A stretch of 40,842 nt of DNA from NCBI GenBank assembly GCA_029204225.1, contig MU835226.1, positions 1 to 40,842 of the forward strand, in the 5' to 3' direction. Shown in pieces: positions 32,161-40,842 of this stretch. A program made the translations under genes and the position numbers. Under the pieces are notes generated by a model. The model ran no database searches, was not told where the DNA came from, and saw nothing but the letters and a program-made list of their open reading frames with translations. The stretch comes from Diphasiastrum complanatum (lineage: Eukaryota > Streptophyta > Lycopodiopsida > Lycopodiales > Lycopodiaceae). Positions within the stretch are counted from its first letter, which is position 1. Each line of letters starts with the position of its first letter.

Positions 32161-32708
32161 GCTTGATTTACCTTACCACGACTAGACCAGATATATGCTA
32201 TGTTGTTGGCATTGTAAGTCAGTTTATGGCAGCACCTACAGAAATGCATTGGAAGACAACTAAACGCATTTTGTGTTATGATCGTAGATCCACCACAGGG
32301 TATTTATTCCAGTTTTGTGGTAGTTGTTTTTTCTGGTCTAGTAAGAAGCAAAGTACAATTGCTCTATCCACCACAGAAGCAGAGTATAAGGCAATGTGTA
32401 GTGCAACATAGGAAGCTATATGGTCAAGACAAATCTTGAAAGAAGTTGGCATAAGGCAAAAAAATCCCATGACATTACATAGCGACAATCAGAGTGGCAT
32501 TCAGCTAGCAAAGAATCCAGTGTTCCATGTGAGAACTAAACACATTGAGATTCAGTATCACTTTATACGTGAGAGGCTGCTGAGTCGTGAAATTCATGTT
32601 GTTCATTGTAGTACGGAAGAACAACTAGCTAATATTTTCACTAAGCCACTTGTTGAAGAAAATTTTGATAAGTTTAGATCAAAGCTTTCTGTACTTAAAG
32701 TTTGTTAA
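32161..32708 (+). pseudogene. Copia-2 RNase H with lost first catalytic region
   Basis: TTRPDICYVVG runs to RILCY and then jumps to DRRSTTGY near 32280. About 33 codons carrying the SDSD motif of the first catalytic Asp are missing, again without loss of frame. STTEAEYKAM, a TAG in the following SAT*EA segment (32409), SDNQSGIQLAKNP and the C-terminal TKHIEIQYHFIRE and IFTKPL follow. Confidence 0.8.
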
Positions 32709-32762
32709 CTTTAAAGCTATGTATATGACTGTATAAAAAGTAAACTCTACTTTAAGGGAGAG

Positions 32763-33036
32763 AGTTAGAATTAAAGTAGAATCATTGTGCTACTATACAG
32801 TGGGTCCTATTAGTTGATAAGGATCAGTTGGCCTCGCCACGAGACAAGTCGACGAGACACACGTCCCGTCAACGGCAACCTAGGTCATGCATGGGTTGCC
32901 TGAGTGAACAATTATATGTACAATGTAATTTCATTTTGAGAAATACAGTTGCTATGTGAGCTTGATGTGGAGAGTGTTTTCTGTTTGTGTTACTGTGTAG
33001 CATGATCTGTGTTCTTGTTGGAAGCAAATTCTAAGT
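32763..33036 (+). repeat. Copia-2 3' LTR
   Basis: After the PPT-like AAGGGAGAG, the sequence AGTTAGAATT looks like a TGTTAGAATT LTR start with its first T changed. AATTCTAA at 33027-33034 is the inverted match, giving an LTR of about 274 bp. Inferred from the 8-bp inverted ends only. Confidence 0.5.
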
Positions 33037-33722
33037 ATGTGGTCATGGAACTGTTTGACATACCAAAAGCCTAAAAAAATCTACTTGGAACATTCTGATT
33101 GAGAACCACTAAAGTGATCCATGATTGGAAGATTGGAAGAAAAAAGAAGAAGAAGCCATAACTGTTACCCCAAACACATGAAAGTTGTAACTTTGAGTCT
33201 TGCAATCGTTGTCTTCTTTCATATGGATCCAAAAAATAATAGTCCTCACATTTAGTCAAATCAATGCAAAATATTAAGATATGAGCATGGAATTTACAAG
33301 TCCATATTCTAAGGGCTTAATTGTAATTGTTCTTTTGATAAATATAGGCCTATGTACTTAGTAAAATTATGGCCTCCAAGTAGATGATAAAGTGGTGCCA
33401 TTATCATCATTTTTTGAAATTCACTAGTACTAGGAGGTCTTAGCCTCAGCATATTACAAATTCATCAAAAAAGATGGTTCTTTGTCAAAATATGAATTAA
33501 GTGAAAGCATTAGTTGAGAGGCTTTACACTACAAGAGAAGCCAACAAAATATAATGCATATAGACTTAACATATTAGTACAATCCAATGACTTAACATAT
33601 AGACTTAACTAATTAGTACAATCCAATGAGTTAAGCTACGCAATTAACCTATATGATACATTGATCTATATCAAGCCTCAAAATTTGATGTAATCACCCC
33701 TTGATAGATGAAAGTTGATTTC
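33037..33722. other. Spacer, probably outer part of the copia-4 3' LTR
   Basis: No gene. Some or all of this may be the left part of the copia-4 LTR, whose inner edge is at 33857. It contains a 39-bp tandem duplication (33561-33638), listed separately. Confidence 0.45.
33561..33638 (+). repeat. 39-bp tandem duplication
   Basis: Two adjacent 39-nt units, 33561-33599 and 33600-33638, share TAGACTTAAC and TTAGTACAATCCAATGA and differ at a few positions. Confidence 0.85.
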
Positions 33723-33857
33723 TAGATCTCATATAACCTTGTAACTCGAGTTTCCTCTAGGCCAAATTTGGCATTTTCAATAGGAACATTACTATACATG
33801 TAGAAAAAAACTTTATCATAGCCAAAAGTCAAGATAGATGATTTTCCATTTTCAACA
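33723..33857 (-). repeat. Copia-4 3' LTR, part matched by the 5' LTR
   Basis: This 135-bp stretch recurs at 37134-37267 with about 10 differences. On the minus strand it begins TGTTGAAAATGG directly after the purine tract AGGAGGAG (33858-33865), as a 3' LTR should. The LTR continues leftward past 33723; its outer end was not identified. Confidence 0.85.
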
Positions 33858-33869
33858 CTCCTCCTGAAA

Positions 33870-34330
33870 ATTAATCTATGTTGACATGAACATGGATCTC
33901 GGAATTAATCCAAGATTGGCTCTATGCTTGATGAAAGAATTCTTGCTCAAAGGTTTGGTAAGCAAATCTGCAATACATGATGATGTGTCGATGTGCTCCA
34001 AATAGATTTCCCCTCCAGTGATGTGCAACTTCGATGTGCTTGCTCCTTGCATGGAATATTGGGTTGTTAGCAAGAACTTGTGCTGAAATATTATCACACA
34101 TGATCAATGGTATATCATCTTCTTTGATAGTCTTTAGCTCCAAAAGCAAACTCTTGATCCAAAGTACTTCCTTTGTTGTAGTAGTAAGTGCTTGTATTCA
34201 GCTTCACAAGATGAAAGAGATATGGTATCTTGCTTTTTGAAAAGCCAAGATATTAAATTTCCTCCAAGATAAATCACATATGCACTTGTAGACTTCTGAT
34301 CCATTTTATCACTTCCAAATCCGAGTCAAA
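33870..34330 (-). pseudogene. Copia-4 RNase H C-terminal part
   Basis: After the DSD motif near 34320 the frame shifts; TISLSSCEAEYK (catalytic Glu) is visible near 34210. CDNISAQVLANNPIFHARSK, a further shift, and CIADLLTKPLS then follow, ending just before the PPT. At least three frame breaks. Confidence 0.8.
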
Positions 34331-35095
34331 ATATCCAACCATAGAAAGGTCTTCACTCTTGTATAATAAACCATAATCATAGGATGAAGATATGTACCTA
34401 AGTACCCTTTTGGCCATTTTCCAATGATGAATTGTAGGATTTTGCATAGCTTGGCTTAACTTATGAACACTAAAACTGATATTGGGTCTAGTTATAGTAA
34501 GCCAAATTAAAGAGCCTATAAGACTCCTAAAAAGTGTGATGTCCATGAAGGATCTTTCATCACCTTTATTAGGACCTTTCACATTTTGCTCCATTGGAGT
34601 ATCAATACTCTTACAATCTAACATATTAAATTTCTTTAACATTGAAAGAGCATACTTGAATTGATTAATAAAAGCCTTATCATTATGCATGTCAATCTCT
34701 AAGCCTAAAATGTAATGAAGTTTTCCAAGATCTTGCATCTTGAATTATCCTCCAAGTGCAACTTTAGTTTCTTCAACTAAATTAATACTACTTCCACTTA
34801 TGATAACATCAACAACATAAATGAGTAAAATGACAATATCACGAGCATAAAACATGATATACAAGGAAGGATCATAATCACTAAGAAGGAATCCTAGTGA
34901 GATAAGGAAAGAGTTTAGTCGAGCATACCACGATCTTGGTGCTTGCTTTAGTCCATAGAGACTCTTAAAGAGCAAGCATACTTTGACCCCATTCTTTTGA
35001 ATTGAGTGCCTCTTGAACATCCTTGGGCTCCTCATGTGAGATAAAATAAGCATAGCTAGTGGAATCAAGATCCATTTGTTTGCCTTTCTCACCAT
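34274..35095 (-). pseudogene. Copia-4 RT, N-terminal half deleted, active site changed
   Basis: The segment before RT ends in EALNSKEW, then runs at about 34980 straight into VCLLFKSLYGLKQAPRSWY. Compared with copia-1, about 380 nt carrying the RT fingers and first catalytic Asp are gone. The YVDD box reads YVVD (34808-34819), so its first Asp is lost as well. LGKLHYILGLEID and TRPNISFSVHKLSQ follow after a stop near 34740. Confidence 0.85.
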
Positions 35096-35199
35096 TAGAA
35101 AGCCTCTTAGGCTCGGATCTTTCTCTTAGTGATCTTCTAGGTGAGAAGATTCGAGGTGACTCCTCCTCAATTCTCGACCCCATCCCTCCATGATAATCT

Positions 35200-36126
35200 T
35201 CAAGAGAGAGACAATAGGAGATCTTTCTTGAGACTCTTTGATCTTGGCCTCATCAAAGATGTGTTTCTAGTATTCATGGAATATAACATCTCTACTCTCA
35301 ATTGTGATTGAGGTAGAGGGAGCATAAATTTTGTATGCCTTCTTGTTGGATGAATACCCAACCATGATCCCTTTGCTTGAATTTGGATCATCTTTTCTCC
35401 TTGTTTCCAAGGGAATAAGCACAAAACAAGTACACCCAAAAACTCTAAGGTGTCCAACCTCAGGCTTTTTCTTGAACAGGACTTCATATGGTGATCTTTC
35501 TGCAAGAGTATTGTGAGGTAATCTATTGCACAAATAATTTGCACAATTTAATGCTTCTCCCCAAAATTCAATAGGCAAAGAAGCTTCAATTTGAATTGCT
35601 TTAGCACATTCACATAAGAATCTATTTTTTCTTTCGGCAACCCCATTTTGGGATTGGGAATAAGCACAAGAAAATTCTCTTTTGATCCCTTCACTCTCAC
35701 AATAATCATGGAACTTATTAGAGATGTATTCACCTCCTCCATCACATCTCAAAGCTTTGACTTTAAAGAAAACTGTTTCTCTACATAAGCTTTGAAAACT
35801 AGGAAGTTATCAAACACCATAGACTTTGAAGAAAGAAGGTATAGCCAAGTATATCTTGTGAAATCATCAATGAAGGTAACAAAACAAGTTGCACCACCAA
35901 TACTTTTTGAGGAAGAAAAATGAACATCCGAGTGTATTAGTTGCAATGGATGAGTAGTCTTGATAGAAGACCTTTGATATGGATTTCTATGTGATTTTGC
36001 AATAGCACAAGCCTCACATGGCTTGATATCTTTGGAAAGTGATCTTGGTAGGCCAATAGCCTTATCATTCTTGATCATAGAAAACATAGATTTGAAATTG
36101 GGATGTCCCAATCTCCTATGCCACAA
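35200..36126 (-). pseudogene. Copia-4 integrase
   Basis: MWHRRLGHPNFKSM (GAG-pre-integrase), CEACAIAKSH, LIHSDVH (first Asp), RCDGGGEY (second Asp) and NGVAERKN (Glu) show a complete DDE triad. One frame change occurs near 35750 between the first and second Asp. The C-terminal FGCTCFVLIP and FVGY-like block are present. Confidence 0.85.
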
Positions 36127-37133
36127 CTCCTCCTTAGAATTAAGAGCAATTTCACAAAAAATTGCATTCTCAAAAGGATTATCTTGAAGATGCCACCATA
36201 TCTAGATCCATGAGCTAGGACCTCATCATCTTTCTTTATAATGCAAGTATTGACATTGAATTTCACATCACAACCACAATCAAGTAAATGTCCAGCACTT
36301 ATCAAGCTCTTAGTAAGCTTTGGAACAAGAAGAACATTTGAAAGTGGTAGAACTTTAGAAGAATCAAGTTTCAAAGGAATATTGTCAATTCCTTCAATAG
36401 AGCACTCATGATCATTTGTTGTATAAATAGATCTTTTAGATCCTTCATAAGGTACAAGTAAATCAAAAGATTTCTTAGAGCAACACATATGTGATGAAGC
36501 ACCACTGTCGATGTACCATGCTCCATCCTTCTTGAAAGGTGTTGAAGAAAAACTTGAGACCATGAGGGATCCCTCACCATCACTTGCTATATAGTCTTCT
36601 TCTTTCTCATTAGAGAGATTTGCTTGTTTGAGTTGATTTTTCTTTTTGAAGCAATTAGAGGCATAGTGCCCCTTCTTTCCACAAAAGAAACACTTTACTT
36701 TTTTCTTCTTGGTCTTCGAAGTAGAAGGATGAGTTGTGTCATCTTGATCATTGTCCTTTGCTTTGTTTTTGTTGCAGGCTTGAGAATAATGATTCTTGCT
36801 CCTCCCTTTATGCTTGTCCTTGACAAAGAGAGCTTTGTCACTTCCAATATGCTCGAGTTTGTTCATCCTTGATAGTTTGCAACTTTGCCTTGCTTCTTCA
36901 GATATAAGAATTCCTTGAAGAGTCTCCAAATTGGGCAACTCTTCCTTTATGGCAAAGGATTGAACAAGATTATCATAGTCTTCTTTTAAGCCATTAAGAA
37001 TGACTTGTACTAGCTCATCTTGGTTGATCGTGACACCAACACAAGCAAGCTCTCTACGAAGATCTTTTACTTTTAGAACATAATTTGATGCACTCTATGA
37101 CAAACTTCTATATGCATGTTGTACTTGATCAAC
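36127..37133 (-). pseudogene. Copia-4 gag C-terminal part and protease
   Basis: Read from about 37130 downward, gag text (SNYVLKVKDLRRELACVGV and VILNGLK) begins abruptly at the LTR fragment, with one stop near 37097. The open part contains LPNLETLQGILISEEA, the knuckle CFFCGKKGHYASNC (about 36692-36651) and the protease site AWYIDSGASSHM (about 36522-36487). The gag N-terminus is missing, not frameshifted. Confidence 0.85.
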
Positions 37134-37267
37134 TAGATCTCATATAACCATGTAGCTCGAGTTTCCTCTAGGCCAAAGTTGGCATTTTCAATATGGAACA
37201 TTACATACATGTAGAAAAAACTTTATCATAGCCAAAAGTCAAGATAGATGATTTTCCATTTTCAACA
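37134..37267 (-). repeat. Copia-4 5' LTR, truncated
   Basis: 134 bp matching 33723-33857. Its outer end, TGTTGAAAATGG on the minus strand, is intact at 37267, but its inner side is cut at 37134 and joins gag directly. Confidence 0.85.
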
Positions 37268-37640
37268 GGCAAGAGTTCAAACTTGTTCATTACGACACTA
37301 ATGATAAGTGAGGAAGCCAAGGATACCTAGTACATCGACAATGGAGAGTCCAAGCACATGACTTTGAGGAAGGGTGTGGTTTTTGAAATTCAAGAAAATT
37401 CGCAATGGAAATGAAGTTGGACAAGCTGATGGCCAATTGTTACTTGTTAAAGGATTTTGAATAGTACCAGTGCAGCTAGCCAGCAGGATGATAAAGCGGA
37501 TAAGCAATGCGGAATATGTACTTGGTCTAGCCAAAAATCTACTATCAGTTGGGATGATGGCTGATCAACAATTCAAAGTTGAGTTTGATAGCATCTTTTG
37601 ATCAAGCCATGGTAAGCATTGTTGATAGTTGAAGTGATCT
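37268..37640 (+). pseudogene. Copia-3 protease remnant
   Basis: At about 37330-37365 the frame reads stop-YIDNGESKHMT: the usual Trp is a TAG, and DSGA is DNGE. NLLSVGMM-like text follows near 37530-37560. Catalytically dead. Confidence 0.7.
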
Positions 37641-38400
37641 TTGGCATCAACGATTTGATCATATTAGTACTCAAAGTTTACAGATTCTCAAAAGAGGTAA
37701 TCTAGTTATTGGATTGCCTGATATTTCTTTTGAAGGAAAAATCTATGAAGGTTGTATTTTGGGAAAGCAACATAGAGAGACGTTTTCCAAAAGTGGAGCT
37801 AGGAGAGCTAATGGTATCCTCAATCTTGTCCACAGTGATTTATGCGGACCAATATGGACTAGATCCCTTAGTGACTACAATTACTTTATTGCCTTCATTG
37901 ATGATTATAGCAAATGCATTTGGATTTATTTCATAAACAAGAAATCACATGCTTTTGCTAAGTTCAAGAATTCAAGGCATTAGTTGAAAAGCAAAAAGAA
38001 TAATGCATCAAGACTTTGAGATCTGATTGAGGTGGTGAGCACTTTTCGACAGAATTTATTGATTTTTGGAAAGATCAAAGGATCAAGAGGCAAACTACAA
38101 CACCTTATTCACCACAACAAAATGGAGTTGCAGAACGAAAGAACAAATCCATTGTTGAGATGGCAAAGGCGATGCTCAAAAGCAAGGGTTTTCCAAACAC
38201 CTTTTGGGCAGAAGCTTGCAGCACAACTACGCACATCTTGAATTGATGTCCTACAGAATCTATGGAGCCTTAAGACACCTCATGAAGCTTTTACTGGAAA
38301 GAAACCTAATATTTCTCATTTGAGAGTATTTGGTTGTGATGCTTACGCTCATATTCCTGATGAGAAACAAAGGAAATTGGATGCAAAAGCTATCAGGTGT
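37641..38400 (+). pseudogene. Copia-3 integrase
   Basis: LWHQRFDHIS (His of the zinc-binding domain), GKQHRETF, VHSDLCGPIW (first Asp), then LRSD followed by a TGA inside the GGE motif at about 38028, and QNGVAERKN in another frame near 38122 (Glu). VFGCDAYAHIP closes the domain. At least four frame breaks. Confidence 0.8.
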
Positions 38401-39655
38401 ATGAAGCAATCACTGAACCTTTTGATGAGGAAGCAAAAGTACAGGTCAAGAAGAAAGTGGATTTTGATACAAAAGATCCAATGGACAAAGGCAAGTTTGA
38501 TGCTGAAGTCCCCAAGAGAGTACCTAAATGGTACTTATCAGTCACAGGTGATGCAAAGAAGAGAGATACTCCCAAATCTAGTGAGCAGGGAGAGCCTAGA
38601 AGGTCAAGTAGATATCGAAAACCTCCTGCAAGATTAGAGATGAATCTAGGCCTGATGGGTTCTGTGCTCAAGACTCAAGAACCAAAAAATTTTGATGAAG
38701 CAAAGGAGCACAAGGAGTGGTGTGCAGCCATGGAAACAGAAATAGAAGCCATATCAAAAAATAGAATGTGGAACCTGGTTGAGCTACCTGATGGTAAGAT
38801 GCCTATCACTTGCAAATAGATTTATAAGATCAAATATGGAGCAGACGAGCAACTCAACAAGTACAAAGTATGGTTGGTTGCGAGAGGATTTGAGTAGTAG
38901 GAAGGTATTGATTTTGAGAAAACCTTCGCACTCGTAGATAAGATGGTAACTATACATTCTATCATTGCTATTTATGCTTTCTATTGTTGGAAGATCTAGC
39001 AAATGGATGTTAAATCTACTTTTCTTAATGGAGTGCTGGATGAAGAGGTGTACTTAGTACAACCTCAAGGATTTGTTGAGCCCGGGAGAGAGCATCATGT
39101 TTTTATTAACTCAACAAAGCCATTTATGGATTGAAGCAACCACAGGCGTGGTACTCTTGCATTGATGAACACTTCAAGCGAGGGGAATGGTAAAGAGTAA
39201 TGCTAGTCCTGATCTTTACATTCTAAGTCAAGATTCAGATATAGTGTTCGTTGTTTTGTACGTGGATGATTTGATTATTACATGAAGTAATGAGAGCTTA
39301 ATTGATGAAATCAAATCAGATCTTTCCAAAGCTTTTGACATGAGCGATCTAGGATTGATGCACTATTGTCTTGGCATTGAAGTATGGCAAAAGAAAGACG
39401 TGTTCTTTCTTACACAAAGCAAATATGCACGAGATTTTCTTTATAAGCTCAATATGCTGGATTGTAAGACCTTGAGCACACCTATGGATGTCAACACGAA
39501 GCTTACTGCATATGATGAATATGAAAAAGTGGACGCTTATTTGTATAGGCAGCTGGTGGGTATTTTGATTTATATGACACACACGCGACTTCATATTTCT
39601 TATGTTGTTGGTGTTGTTAGTCAATTTATGCAAGATCCTAGTCAAGCACACTAGA
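38401..39655 (+). pseudogene. Copia-3 reverse transcriptase
   Basis: PRRSSRYRKPPARLE linker, EWCAAMETEIEAI, then a TAG in place of Trp (38818), a doubled TAG before EGIDF (about 38895), QMDVKSTFLNG, and a frame change before GLKQP. YVDDLIIT at about 39259 keeps the catalytic pair and is followed by a TGA. SDLGLMHYCLGIEVW to SQFMQDPSQAH is open, ending at a TAG (39652) where Trp is normal. Confidence 0.8.
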
Positions 39656-40220
39656 AGTCTGCTAAACGTATTCTCAAGTACATTCGAGGGACATTGAATT
39701 TTGGTTTGAAGTATGATCAACCTTAAGCGCCAATGTTGGTAGGTTACACAGATGCCGATTGGGCAGGTAACATTGATGAGAGAAGATCTACCAGTGGTCA
39801 TACATTCAGTTATGGTACAACTACAGTTTCATGGAACAACAAAAAGCAACCTATAGTAGCCTTATCTTTGACGAAAGCTAAATATCATGCACTCAGCAAT
39901 GCTACATAGGAAGCGATATGGTTACGAAGATTGCTTGTGGATTTAGGTCAATCATAGGTGGATGCGACTACTATATCTTGCGACAATCAAAGCTGCATTC
40001 ACCTTGCCAAAAATTCAGTTCTACATATTCGAACCAAGCACATCGAAATACATTATCATTTTGTTTGAGAGAAAATCTTGATGGAGCCATTGATCTTGTT
40101 TTCTGTAAATCTGAAGATCAAGTGACAGATATTTTTACTAAGTCATTAGGTAGATGTAAATTTGAAAAGTTTTGTACTCTATTAGGAATAGAAGAATGTA
40201 TTATCATTGAGGGAGAGTGT
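39656..40220 (+). pseudogene. Copia-3 RNase H
   Basis: GYTDADWAGNIDERRSTSGH retains the first catalytic Asp. The normal STxEAEY box reads SLTKAKY (about 39866-39886), so the catalytic Glu is Lys. SCDNQSCIHLAKN and TKHIEIHYHFV follow, interrupted by stops, and the end (VTDIFTKSLGRCKFEKF) is in another frame. Confidence 0.8.
40209..40217 (+). promoter_or_regulatory. Copia-3 polypurine tract
   Basis: GAGGGAGAG immediately before TGTTAGAAATC. Confidence 0.8.
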
Positions 40221-40481
40221 TAGAAATCAATGATAAACTTCATTGTTACTGTTTACGATGTACTTTACTGTTGACAGCTGTTACTAGCTATAATTAGTTG
40301 TAGGCTAGTCTATTAATCAACGCCTAGGTTTTTCTCTCTCTATCATGGTTCAGGGTTTATTTGTACATTTTACATTGAGTGTGTGTGTGTTTGATAGAGT
40401 GTTTTTTTCTTCCGCTTTGTGGTGATTGCTTATGGTGAATGATTGATGTTGGTTATCTGATTATTGTTTGACAGTCACAAC
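40218..40481 (+). repeat. Copia-3 3' LTR (right edge uncertain)
   Basis: Begins TGTTAGAAATC after the PPT. Includes a pyrimidine tract near 40330 and a short GT run near 40380. An end at ...CACAACA (about 40481) is plausible, but there is no second LTR to compare with. Confidence 0.5.
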
Positions 40482-40842
40482 ACTACCATCTTTCAAACTA
40501 TCATCTTCAATCTAACTATGCCAATCCCACATGGACATTATCATGAAATAAGGATAAGACAAGAATGTGTGTGTTTGTGTGTGTGTGTGGCTAGCATATT
40601 GTATCTCATCCAATAAATACCACCTTGGCTTTAGCCACATGAACATATCCATCTATCATGTCATCGCTTAACATCCATCTATCTAGATATTCTACTAATC
40701 AGACAAATGATCTAAGTAGTAGTCTGAATTTCAATATTTCGATTTAATCCTTATAGTATTTCATTGTTTTTATTTGATTGCGGACAACACACACAACCCC
40801 AACAGTAAGAGTTTGTAGGGATGTTGTAGAGACATGCGATGC
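40482..40842. other. Right-hand spacer
   Basis: No gene seen. Contains an imperfect (TG)n run at about 40567-40589. Confidence 0.4.

Larger units (their letters stand above)
28108..33036 (+). mobile_element. Copia-2: decayed Ty1/copia element
   Basis: Relatively GC-rich leader (28108-28888), gag to RNase H (28889-32708), PPT and a 3' LTR. Neither a 5' LTR nor a PBS was found; copia-1 lies directly to the left, so the 5' part was lost or separated by that insertion. A different family from copia-1: the protease region (SGATRHMT) and 3' end (STEEQLANIFTKPL) are distinct. Confidence 0.82.
33723..37267 (-). mobile_element. Copia-4: Ty1/copia element in minus orientation, internally deleted
   Basis: Order on the minus strand from 37267: truncated 5' LTR, gag C-terminal part, protease, integrase, RT, RNase H, PPT, 3' LTR. 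It lacks most of the 5' LTR, the PBS and the gag start, and has a second deletion within RT. Its coding text is closest in the window to copia-1 (for example GLKQAPRSWYA and the DSD...DxKS region). It abuts the truncated copia-3 at 37268. Confidence 0.88.
37268..40481 (+). mobile_element. Copia-3: Ty1/copia element, 5' half missing
   Basis: Starts in the region just before the protease, immediately after the outer end of copia-4's LTR, and runs through integrase, RT and RNase H to a PPT (GAGGGAGAG) and LTR start at 40218. The most heavily mutated copia in the window, with stops every 50-100 codons. The right edge near 40481 (CACAACA) is a guess. Its gag and 5' LTR were not found to the left of copia-4. 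Confidence 0.8.

Noticed and set aside
33071-33259. 62-codon minus-strand open frame with a polyphenylalanine run
   Set aside because: Lies in the presumed LTR or spacer; the run is due to a poly-A/GA tract.
34482-36872. Plus-strand open frames (34482-34664, 35331-35516, 36624-36872)
   Set aside because: All are complements of copia-4 coding sequence.
39349-39801. 150-codon minus-strand open frame
   Set aside because: Antisense to copia-3 RT and RNase H, which show ordered motifs on the plus strand.
1-40842. Second host gene, tRNA, rRNA, CRISPR or bacterial operon
   Set aside because: No tRNA box pair, rRNA, spaced short repeats or ribosome-binding-site-led operon was seen; the sequence is spliced plant nuclear DNA with retroelements.

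Overview
The window is nuclear DNA of a seed plant. It holds one spliced chloroplast-protein gene embedded in a nest of decayed retrotransposons. Introns with GT/AG borders, an 11.9-kb intron, LTR retrotransposons primed by initiator tRNA-Met, and low-complexity AT-rich spacers all fit a large repeat-rich genome. A gymnosperm is my best guess, by inference only. No bacterial genes, CRISPR arrays or rRNA were seen.

Region 1 (1-3660): spacer upstream of the gene. On the minus strand it carries a broken coding track (about 3150 down to 1441) with at least one plausible 84-nt intron; I do not recognise the protein. Next to it, on the same strand, is a retrotransposon-type primer binding site (3434-3454).

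Region 2 (about 3790-20321, plus strand): the orthologue of Arabidopsis MET1/ZKT (At1g55480), a PDZ plus TPR protein of the thylakoid that helps photosystem II assembly. Seven exons were placed by splice sites; from 4049 onward they sum to 882 nt in one unbroken frame. The transit-peptide end is disordered across three frames and follows a (GA)24 microsatellite. Intron 4 (7418-19346) contains a LINE reverse-transcriptase relic (minus), a Ty3/gypsy element that has lost its integrase and 5' LTR (plus), and a second, much older gypsy relic (minus).

Region 3 (20322-22264): 3' flank and spacer without recognised genes.

Region 4 (22265-about 40480): four Ty1/copia elements. Copia-1 (22270-28102, plus) is complete, with two LTRs, a GACAG target duplication, PBS and PPT, but it has frameshifts, stops and a lost catalytic Asp in integrase. 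Copia-2 (about 28108-33036, plus) has several deletions that keep the frame. Copia-4 (from 37267 leftward, minus) has lost part of its 5' LTR, its PBS and the start of gag, and half of its RT. Its 5' LTR edge abuts the protease region of copia-3 (37268-about 40480, plus), consistent with nested insertion. None of the four looks autonomous.

The only host gene I can support is MET1. I found no convincing novel multi-gene system. The least explained items are the spliced minus-strand coding relic at 1441-3152 and the frame-scrambled start of MET1.
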